This document shows, in pieces, positions 52,861 to 61,450 of a stretch of 64,000 bases of DNA; the stretch's first letter is position 1; each line of letters opens with the position of its first letter. The notes under the pieces are model-generated. The model did not search any database, was not told where the DNA came from, and saw nothing but the letters and a program-made list of their open reading frames with translations. The position numbers and the translations under genes were made by a program. The stretch comes from Closterium sp. NIES-65. Taxonomy: Eukaryota > Streptophyta > Zygnematophyceae > Desmidiales > Closteriaceae. The DNA is taken from assembly GCA_948144175.1 (NCBI GenBank), contig CANXME010000095.1, positions 372,001 through 436,000 on the forward strand. Reading direction: 5' to 3'.

Positions 52861-53575
52861 TCCGGAAGAAACGGATCTCGAGCGCCCCGTACCAGACGGA
52901 CTATGTTGCACACTCGCCGTACCGACCACCTCAACTTCCACCCTTGGACATGCAACAATGGACATGCAACAATGGAAGAAAGTACACAGCGGTGCGTTAG
53001 AAGAAAATGCAACTGCACCACAAATCGAAACTGAAGACTGGGGAAGACCCTAGGGTGACGCAAGAACTGTCGTCAGTGCCGAATGGGGCATTAATGCCGT
53101 CGGAGGCGGATGGGGTCCCTGATGCAAATACTTAGGACACCCACACTCAAATTTTTGTCATAATCCAGAGACACTAGCAGAGGAAACAATACCTCTAGGA
53201 CAGTTCATATATGTTTTTCTAAACCCCAAATAGATTTCAACAGAAGGCCGTTATTGTTTATTAAAAAAAAAAAAAAACGAAAACAACAAAGTCATATATT
53301 GAAACCAACGTGCGTACTATGGTTGCATGAACTAAGTTTACAGCAGAGGCCCTTCATGTTAAAAAATAGAGAACAGCCATGGGTTGGATCATAACCAAAG
53401 AAACGAGCATACAAAAGTTGCAAAGACAAGTTGACATGTCACGAACTTTTTACATACTATGAGAAAGGTTCAACCAAAGGCCCTTGTTCAATAAGCGATG
53501 ACATGGTTTAAAACATACAATTCGAACATAGAAAGGTTGCTATAATAATATGACATCTCATGAACTCCCACCTAA
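52861..53575. other. AT-rich spacer
   Basis: Includes a 15-base A run near 53262-53277 and no recognisable gene. The part next to 53576 may be the 3' subterminal region of hAT2. Confidence 0.4.
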
Positions 53576-54069
53576 CTAAGCATGCAACTCGAACTCATAC
53601 CTAACTATTCTATGAGGAAATCTTGCCACAACCTTACGCACATGCACCCACACCGTTGTTGGGCTTATGCTATGACAAAAGCCTATCATCATGTGGCTTG
53701 CCAATGAAAAGGCCCTCTCCAAATCCACGGATGTTCCCGGTATGGCCAAGTAATCACGAGCAATGCACGCAACAATATGATTATCAATGGCCTTAATGCA
53801 CCACCACTCCTTGAATGGGGAGATGGTTCTACGAACCTTAATTCTCGGCTCACGAAGGTACGTGGTGAGCTTGTCCAAGGGATCCGTGGGCTCATCATCG
53901 TCTTGCACACTAAAACCCCCACTCCAAAGTAGACGATGAGTTTCGAGCAAATTCATTAATGCGATTGTTGGTGCTCGAGTTCTCTCCCACATATTCAACA
54001 CCGCACTCTCCCGTCTCATACTCGACATAGCGCCTCTTAATGCACTCCTCCACCTTCTTGACACTCACA

Positions 54070-54611
54070 TGTCAGAATGTTATCTTATGTTCTAGCCTGT
54101 AGTGGGGTGCTCTATAGCGAGTACAACCCTTCTAGGGTTTGCTATTTGTATCCCCATTCCTGCGGCCCCCTGCCGCTACTTTAGCCGCGGGGCCAGTTAC
54201 CCCTGTAGTCCGGGGGCTTCGTCCGGTAGCCGCTGTGCCAGTCTGCCTCCTGTTGCCCGTGTGTCTGCAGCTTCATCCGTCGCCTCCTATCTCCTTTCCT
54301 CTCACTCCCGCCTCCTCCTCACTTGCCCTCTGCGATAGCCTCTAGCTTTGCTCATAATTCTTAACTTTAAACTATTGCTTCTTGAACTTGTGCTCAGAAT
54401 GTGTGGTGACATTGTGATCCACCCTGAGCGTGTACTGCTTTGCTTGCTCTGCTGATTACACCCCACTTTGGCTATGGGGGTGTGTCAGAATGTTATCTTA
54501 TGTTCTAGCCTGTAGTGGGGTGCTCTATAGCGAGTACAACCCTTCTAGGGTTTGCTATTTGTATCCCCATTCCTGCTAGTTCAACTCTCTTCTCTCTTTC
54601 TAATTTTGTCA
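54070..54611 (+). mobile_element. TRIM: 542-bp LTR element lacking its PBS
   Basis: Target duplication TCACA at 54065-54069 and 54612-54616. The 3' LTR is 54483-54611 (129 bp, TGTCAGAATG to TTTTGTCA). The 5' copy is only 54070-54163, identical as far as it goes, then runs straight into internal sequence, so the LTR end and the PBS are deleted. The internal end (CACCCTGAGC..., GGCTATGGGGGTG) matches the 3' untranslated regions of family 1. No coding capacity. Inserted in hAT2. Confidence 0.92.
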
Positions 54612-55056
54612 TCACATGCCCTGCCTCCTTCCGATGCACCCACGGCATTGTACCCAAGGTTAAAACGCAGGTCTAGCATGGTTGCCACTGTGCATTCCTC
54701 GAAGGAGCGAGTGTATTACTTCGTCAACTTCTCAAGACCTTTCTTGCATGTATCGGCATTTTTTCCATTCTCGGCGATCACCGCTTCCAACTTGTCTGCG
54801 AGTTTGTTCACTAGCACAAGGATAACGTCGCGTACTCAAACGTTTCCAAAAGCGTGGTCAATTCAGCGTTTTGAGGGTTTTTTTTCAAGCATCTCAAGTC
54901 ACTTCCACTCATCGTCCTTCATACGGCCAACACTTTCCGCATTTTCACCCTCCTCGCCAAAGAATGCGTTAATGGGTTGACAAAAAATCTTGGTTTTTTT
55001 CATCATTGCATGGGCGCGTGGCCAATTTGTGGGAGTGTCCACCAAAATGGATGTCA

Positions 55057-56060
55057 CAGCCGGTCCGGCAGGAGAGACCGCCCCTTGCCTTGTGCACTGC
55101 TGACCCCCCACTGCTGCTTTTCCCTACGCAATACCGACGCCTAGCAGTCAAGAGCTTGTAGTCTCTTCGAGGCATGGCCCACGACGATGCCACCTTGGCC
55201 CGTTTCACATCCCTTCAGGGCCTGGGGGCGGGGCGTGGGTTTCTGCCGTTCCGTCGCATGTCGACCCTACCTTTACCGCAACTGAATGGAGCATCTGTGC
55301 GGCCATGCACCTAGGCCTCCCTATCGAGCACTTGATGGTCGCCGGCAAGTGCGCCTGCGGAGTCGAGTTTGTTGATCCTTTTGATCCACATCATGCCCTC
55401 CGCTGCAAGCATCAGTATGCAGCTTCTCGGGTTCACGACGCGGTTAAGTTCATGGTGGCGAAGATAGCTAAAGGGTCGGGTGGGGTTGTGACTATGGAGG
55501 ATGACAAGTTGCTGTCAAGGAAGAAAGTGGATGTGGTGGTTCGGAGACTGAGGGAGGGGGAGGAGAATGTGCTAGAGGTTAGTATCGTAGACCCTACCTC
55601 TCTGTCAGCACAGCACTACGGACAGATTGGTCACAAGGTGGGTTTTGCCACTAGGGAGAGGGAAAAGCGGAAGACGACGGATTACAAATCGCTTTTGCAG
55701 CAGCACAGGGGGGTACAGTTCACACCTCTCATCGCAGAAGTCCTGGGGATGTCTGGGCGCGAGCTTTGGAAGGTGGCTTAAGAAACACGGCGAGGCGCAG
55801 ATTGAGGTAGCGAAGACGAAAGGAGCGGAGAGGGTCACGAGAAAGGGTTTTTCAGCATATCTACTCGGGTCACTTAGAGCAGCCATAGGGGTGGCTTTGC
55901 AGCGAGCTCAGGCGCGTGTGATCTTGTTACGCGCGGCGTCGATGATGAGAGGCCCAAACGTTGTTTGGGTGGAGCGAGGTGATTTTGAAGAGGATGTTGG
56001 GTGGGATTCTCCGTGGGCGGATGCGCCCTACTTGGTGGACATGCGGATGTAGATGATGGG

Positions 56061-56112
<52 letters not shown>

Positions 56113-56403
56113 AGATGGGGTGTCTTGATGGGGTGTCTTTGTGGCGTGCCTTGATAGGGTGTCTTTCTGGGGTCTCTTTGATGGGGTGTCCTGATGGGGC
56201 GTCTTGATGGGGTTCTCTAAGTGTCGTGCCATTGTAGTCTTCCGGCGGCTGCACTTTCACTCATTTATTTCCTCCGTTTCCCTTCCCTAGGTCACTCTCT
56301 TTCCAACTCCACTCACATTTCTTTTGTTATTTTGCTCCCTTGTTGTATTTTGTATTTGGTAGTAATGGTAGAAATATTCAATCTAAAAAAAAAAAAAAAA
56401 AAA
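55057..56403 (+). mobile_element. 5'-truncated non-LTR retrotransposon (REL-endonuclease type)
   Basis: Ends in a 19-base A tail (56385-56403) and is flanked by the duplication GATGTCA (55050-55056, 56404-56410); removing it restores the hAT2 reading frame. The coding part is the C-terminus of a LINE polyprotein, so most of the RT is missing. The 3' untranslated region holds a run of 49 G (56063-56111) and a GATGGGGTGTCTT tandem (about 56114-56215). Confidence 0.92.
55150..56052 (+). pseudogene. Non-LTR retrotransposon C-terminal domain
   Basis: First SLQGLGAGRGFLPFRRMSTLPLPQLNG, then (frame from 55305) HLGLPIEHLMVAGKCACGVEF..HHALRCKHQYAASRVHDAV, a C-x-C..H..C finger followed by the Arg-x-His-Asp block. 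KVDVVVRRLREGEENVLEVSIVDPT comes next, resembling the P/K-D...D/E core of the restriction-like endonuclease of R2/NeSL/HERO/CRE-type elements. After a shift near 55760, LGASFGRWLKKHGEAQIEVAKTKGAE continues to the stop at 56052. No RT motif is left. Which clade it belongs to cannot be told from this fragment. Confidence 0.7.
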
Positions 56404-56843
56404 GATGTCATATTCCAAGCTGTGGAATATTTGGACTTTCCCACAAACCTCCCGTTTTGAAGAGAGGAGTCTCCAATGTTTGTAGCAAACCCTCGAATAT
56501 TCTCAAATGCACCTTTGGAGGTGGGTGCTTTCATGATGGCCTCAACTCAAGATTGATCACGTACATAAAGCAAAACATATGACTCTCCTTTGTGAATTTG
56601 TTCCCTTCATCAAGGAGACATAGCTTGCATTATCAAGTGTGATGGCCATCACTTTGTCTTCAAGGCGTCAACGAACATGGACAGAGCGCACGAAAGCGTT
56701 CTCATTACTTCACTTGTATGATAACCTTCCATGTGAATCAATTCAAGCAAAATCTGTTGAGACTCAAAGTTATTGTCGAGCCAATGATCGCTTATTGCCA
56801 TGAAAGCGTCCATGTAGGGAGGTGTGACATACGTGGAAGATAT

Positions 56844-56967
56844 TGTCAGAATGTTCTCATCTAGCCTGTAGTGGGGTGCTCTATAGCGAGTACAACCCTG
56901 TTAGGGTTTGCTATTTGTATCCCCATTCGTGCTAGTCAAGCCCCCTTTCTTTCTTCTAATTTTGTCA
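56844..56967 (+). repeat. Solo LTR (TRIM/family 1 type)
   Basis: 124 bp, TGTCAGAATGTTC to TTTTGTCA, with target duplication GATAT at 56839-56843 and 56968-56972. It matches the LTR of the 54070 TRIM closely and is inserted in hAT2. Solo LTRs form by recombination between the two LTRs of one element. Confidence 0.92.
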
Positions 56968-57250
56968 GATATATTGCATTGCAGCCCTTGCAATCTCTTC
57001 TTGATGTTTTCCATGTATGCACCGTATGCAAGATGCAAATCTTTGGCGATGGTGACACGGATGACATGTTCACCTCGTGTTGCAGCCATTCGCCCAATCT
57101 TTCAACTTCGGACACTCAAGTCTACGGAAAAGATGCTTCCTTTTGCAAAAATGCGAACAAGACGCCTCCAATTTTTGGCATAAGAGTATGGCGTGAGATT
57201 TAGCATGACCCTTGCAATGTCTTCAAAAGTGTGTGTGGTCCTAGGCCAAC

Positions 57251-57300
57251 CCCAGTGAGGGGGGGTGTTGGAGAAGCACTGGGATCGCCCCCCCTCATCT

Positions 57301-57333
<33 letters not shown>

Positions 57334-58192
57334 TTTTTTTTTATCCAGACCCGTTTGCTCAAACTCTTTAGAATGCAATTCCCAATGTCGTCAGTCATGG
57401 CACTTGTTGTCCTTTCCTTTTTTTGCACTCTCGAGCTTATATTTTTTGTTTCATATAACATCCACACCAACGATATCATTGTTTTTTGTTTATTTTCACA
57501 GGCGCGTTGTCATCCACGGTATCACCATCAAGTCCACGCTTAAGAGTTTCACCATCAAAAGTTTCAACAACATAATCAATTGTCAAAGCGTCATACGCCG
57601 CGGATGACTTTGTTTGGGTCGATGAAGCTGAATACTAAAACAATCTGTTGTAGCAAACTTAGCATCGTGACAGAATTTTGTGAGAACTTGAGCTAGGCTA
57701 AGGAGCCATAGCTAGTTGAGTTCGAGTGAGTTAAGTTAGAGTCGAGAAAGTTGAAAAGAGAAGAAGGGTTTTCACTATAGAGCGAGCAGTACATATAGGC
57801 AAAATGAAAGGTGCACCACCAAAACAGAACATTATATAACTACACTAGTCTACACTACAGGCAGTTACAAAAACAATATATAGAAATATATATTATTCTT
57901 GACAAATTTTATAACGATCGATTAAGTAAGAACGTCGGTATGGAGGCGTAATCTGGCTTAGAATTTCTAAAAATCTTGTAATTATGCCATGATTTGCTTT
58001 CTGGTTTGAATTTGAATCTCTCTGGAGCTGAGAGTATAGCTCTGAACCTCTCTGGAGATGAGGGCTGGAGAATGTGTGTCGAGTGATATTTGGTTAGAAA
58101 TGTGAATTTAGAACGCTTCCTATCTTATACTGATCATTTGGCATCGTTCTCATTTCAACAGAGTTAATACCAAGGGCCAAGAGATCTAGACT
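57251..58192 (-). other. AT-rich stretch, possible LTR 57669-58192
   Basis: Mostly AT-rich, no genes. On the minus strand 58192-57669 starts TGATAGATAG after a purine tract (AGGGGG), ends TTCTGTCA and is about 524 bp: the form of an LTR, but no partner or target duplication was found. Confidence 0.3.
57302..57333. repeat. Poly-C run (32 bases)
   Basis: Uninterrupted C run followed by T9; on the minus strand it gives the Gly tract in the frame preceding hAT2. Confidence 0.9.
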
Positions 58193-58208
58193 ATCTATCA
58201 CCCCCTAA

Positions 58209-58643
58209 CTATGTCTGGCCAACCGCCACCGCTAACCCCTTTGGCTTGCCCACGGTCCTTGCACATGACGTGCACCGTGCCACGCGCCACGGGTGCGGGT
58301 CCTTGGCCACCGTTCCCATTCCTCGGGCACAACGGAAGTACTCCCCACGTAAGCCATGGAAGCTACCCGTGGGCGCCGGTCCACGCTTTGGGATGTATGA
58401 CGTCGGCCCGTGCCCTTCAGCGCTGTGGGAGCGAGCGTACGCGCCCCCCGCGGGATCCATAGCCGCCACATCGGCTACCGTTTGCTTGAACGGGCAGGAG
58501 GTCAGGAGGCTCTTCTGTTGGTAGAGCTTGAATCGCTTCGCCACGCGGTCGTCGGTGTGGTCCTCGACTTGAAACATCACGAAACGTTCCGAGATGTAGT
58601 CGAGGGCGTTTACGACCATTTCGTGTCCGCCCACCGTATCGTC
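58209..58643 (-). CDS. Unidentified open frame cut by copy I
   Basis: An open frame of about 145 codons on the minus strand, ending at 58209 and interrupted upstream by the LTR of copy I. It contains DYISERFVMFQVEDHTDDRVAKRFKLYQQKS and a Cys/Arg-rich C-terminus (RVARCTSCARTVGKPKG). I do not recognise a family. It lies just upstream (coding strand) of the possible LTR at 57669-58192, so it may be the 3' end of an unrecognised element. Confidence 0.3.
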   Translation of the reverse strand, partial: DDTVGGHEMVVNALDYISERFVMFQVEDHTDDRVAKRFKLYQQKSLLTSCPFKQTVADVAAMDPAGGAYARSHSAEGHGPTSYIPKRGPAPTGSFHGLRGEYFRCARGMGTVAKDPHPWRVARCTSCARTVGKPKGLAVAVGQT

Positions 58644-58780
58644 TGTCAAACATTATATATGTTTATATTGTGTAGGCTATAGTGGGTTTAGCCTTAGGGG
58701 GTACAACTTTGTTAGGGTTTCCTACTTGTATCCCCCTCATGCTTAGTTTCATCATTCTCGTTCGTTCTAAGTTTCTAACA
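58644..58780 (+). repeat. 5' LTR of copy I
   Basis: 137 bp, TGTCAAACATTA to GTTTCTAACA; core GGCTATAGTGGG, GGGGGTACAAC, TTAGGGTTTCCTACTTGTA. Confidence 0.9.
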
Positions 58781-59473
58781 TGGTATTACGAGCCTAGGTC
58801 GTAACCTAGGACCGATGATAGGGCCCACCTAATCTGTTAGTCGCGCCCAAGCGCGCCTCGCTTAGTCGCGCCCGCGAGCGCACCTCGTTTCTGCCCCGTA
58901 GTGCGCCCTAGCGTGCCCATCGCGATCGGCCCCGCCCTCCTAGTGTCGCGCCCTTATGCAACCCGCTGCCCCGCGCGATCGGCCCCGCCCTCCTCGTAGC
59001 GCGCCCTTACGCGATCCGCTGCCCCGCGCGCACTTGCGCGCCTCTTACGAACAGACCCCGCCCTTCCTCGCGCGCCCTTGCGTGCCTCGTGCGACCGGCC
59101 CTGCCTCACCCGCGCGCCCTTGCGTGCCTCTAGAGAACCGGCCCCGCCCCGCTAGCTTGCCCTTGCGTGCCCCGCGCGACTAGGCCCCGCCCCGCTCTGC
59201 ACGCCCTTGCGTGCCCCTCGAGTACCGGCCCCGCCCCACTAGCACGCCCTCGCGTGCCTCCCTCCGTGCAGCCCTGCCCTTGCAGCCCCGCTAGCGCCCC
59301 AATACACCCGAGCCACGCCGCCCACCCGAGCCGCGCCGCCCCATCGAGCCGCGCCGCCCTACCGAGCCGTCGTGCCGAGCCGCGCCGCCCTACCGAGCCG
59401 CGCTACTGCTGCTACTGTCACTGCTACTGGCACTACTGCTGTTACAGCCGCCACTACTGCTCCTACTGCAACT
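58781..59473 (+). repeat. Copy I leader, GC-rich repeats
   Basis: PBS then imperfect repeats of CGCGCCCTTGCGTGCC / CCGGCCCCGCCC (about 58840-59290) and GAGCCGCGCCGCCC (about 59310-59405). No product is supported. Confidence 0.75.
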
Positions 59474-61010
59474 ATGGCTAACCCTACCGTGCTCGCTTTC
59501 GATGCTGAGGGCCGCCCACTGAAGTTTGACACCTGGCTAGATGACCTTCACCTGTATCTCCAGCTCACTGCCAAGGAGGATATTTCACTGTACGATCACG
59601 CTCTAGGACACGCTGCTGCCCCTGCTGCTACTACTGACAGCACTGCCCGCTCACAGTGGCAGACTCATGACGCCCACGCTCGCTTCGCTATTCGCAACTC
59701 TCTGCCGACAGATGAGCGCGAGCACTTTGGACAGCACAAGAAAGCACAGGCACTGTACATTGCTGTAGTTGCACGCTACTCCTCACCTGCCTCTACTACG
59801 CTAGGCCGTCTCTCGCTCCCCTACTTGTTCCCAGACCTGTCCGCTTTCTCCAGAGTCGCTGACCTCATCACACACCTCCGCTCGAGTGAGGCCCGCTTCC
59901 GTGCCGCTATGCCCGCTGAGTTTCTTGACATGAACCCCCCCCCGCTGTGGCTGACTCTCTACCACCTAGTCACCCGTCTCCCTGACTCTCTTCGTGCGGT
60001 TAGGGACCACTTTCTCGCTCGATGCCCCATTGAACTCACCATTGCTCTGCTCGAGAAGGAACTGCTTGCAGCTGAGGCTAGTATAGTCGCTGTAGGCACC
60101 TCTCGTGGCGACCCCCGCACCCCTTTCTTCGAGGGGTGCTCCCCCTCCCCCCTTCTCCCCTCAGTCGCCTCTGCTGCTGTTGTTGACCTCCTAGGGACTG
60201 AGCAGGTCGGGACTGCGTCCACTCAGACTGGGCGCCGCAGCGACAAGGGAAAAGGGGGCAAGGGAGGTGGTGGTGACGGCGGGGGAGGCGGTGGTGGGGG
60301 CGGTGGCGGCGGTGGGGGTGGTGGCGGAACTGGAGGGGCTAATGGCAGCAGTGGGGGTGGTGGCGGCAGCGGGGGTGGTGGCGGCACTGGCGGAGGAGGT
60401 GGCCGGGGTGGGGGCACTGGTGGTGGCGGCGGTGGGCGCGGTGGCGGCAAGGGTGGTGGTGGTTGAGGTGGTAGTCAGCGCCAGCAGCAGACTTGCCCCA
60501 AGAGCTTCGTGAGTGGTACTCTCAGCATGGGGTGGGGGGGGGGGGTGGCCTTAGCTGCACGTACGTCATCCGCACAGGTGACTGCACTGGTCAGACGTGT
60601 GGCAGGGCGCACACCACACAGCGCTGCTTCTCCCGCCTTGACGACGCCTGGCGTACTCAGTTTCCTGGTGCCACTGAGCTGCCCCGCTGAGCTAATCTTC
60701 TTAGGAAGAACATTGATGTATATGCTCTTGACTTCGATGTGATTCTTGGTGCCATGTATGTGATGTCTGATAGTGGAGAGGGTGCCCAGTACCTGTGTGT
60801 TCCGCCGGATCCGGGCATTCGGACCAGTGAGGCTGCCGCTCTAGGTGCTAGTGCGTCTGCTGCCCCAGGTGCTAGTGAGGCTGCCGCCCCAGTTGCTCGC
60901 GTGTCTACTACCCCAGGTACTGGTGAGGCTGCTGCTCTAGGTACTCGTGAGTCTGCGCCCTCTGGTGCTGAGTCTACTGAGGCACTACACACCTTCACAC
61001 TAGACTAAGG
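59474..61010 (+). pseudogene. Copy I gag
   Basis: Best Gag of the family: start 59474 (MANPTVLAFDAEGRPLKFDTWLDDLHLYL), then REHFGQHKKAQALYIAVVARYSS, LPYLFPDLSAFSRVADLITHLR, LVTRLPDSLRAVRDHFLARCP and a poly-glycine tract (about 60270-60465) ended by TGA at 60464-60466. In the next frame PQELREWYSQHG and the finger CTYVIRTGDCTGQTC..H....C (about 60558-60630) follow, with a TGA after PGATELP at about 60688. Role: particle formation and RNA binding. The stops lie at the end of the poly-Gly tract and just before the protease region. Confidence 0.88.
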
Positions 61011-61450
61011 TGTTTCTCGCTGTTTCTTTCATGACCGCACTGCCCTTGAGCAGCTTGCTCAGCCAGTTGCAGTCTCCCTCACCGACCCCTCTGGAGGTCC
61101 AGTCCTTGCGACCTCCTCCACTGTCCTCCCCTGTCCGGCAGTCCCTTCGGGCACACTGTCAGGTCTCTACCTCCCCTCGTTCTCTACGAACTTGGTGGCA
61201 GGTAGTGCACTCGAGGACGGGGGTGTTCACCAGTTCACCCCTGCCTACGAGCGCGTGACACACTGCGCGTGTGCTCGGACGGGTCGCCACTTGGCTATGT
61301 TCACTTGGCAGCCGGGGTCGGACCTGTACACACTGACCACTAAGCTCCCTCAGGTAGCTGCATCTGCGTCTACGTCTGTGTCTGGTCAGCTATAGGCCCC
61401 CTGCTCGTGTCGCTCCCTGTCACACCAGACTGTCCTCTGGCACCACCGCC
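60739..61450 (+). pseudogene. Copy I protease
   Basis: Frame 60739 on: MYVMSDSGEGAQYLCVPPDPG, an Ala/Ser-rich stretch of GASEAAAPG units, then HTFTLD followed by TAA at 61006-61008 exactly where the Ser of the active-site DSG would be, then GVSRCFFHDRT. Downstream SGLYLPSFSTNLVAG, GVHQFTPAYERVTHCACARTGRHLA and a TAG at 61393-61395. Inactive. Confidence 0.8.

Larger units (their letters stand above)
53576..57250 (-). mobile_element. hAT2: hAT transposase, interrupted three times
   Basis: Minus-strand transposase in pieces. 57250-56968: PHWGWPRTTHTFEDIARVML, HVIRVTIAKDLHLAYGAYMENIKKRL. 56843-56404: AFMAISDHWLDNNFESQQILLELIHMEGY, KVMAITLDNAS with the catalytic Asp, YSTAWNMTS. 55056-54617: ILVDTPTNWPRAHAMMKKT, ELTTLLETF. 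54069-53576: DKLTTYLREPRIKV, EWWCIKAID, YLAIPGTSVDLERAFS (the hAT dimerisation block). The frame joins exactly across the non-LTR insertion (YSTAWNMTS + ILVDTPTNW). The inserts are the solo LTR, the non-LTR element and the TRIM. TIRs were not identified. Frameshifts are present, so it is dead. Confidence 0.88.
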
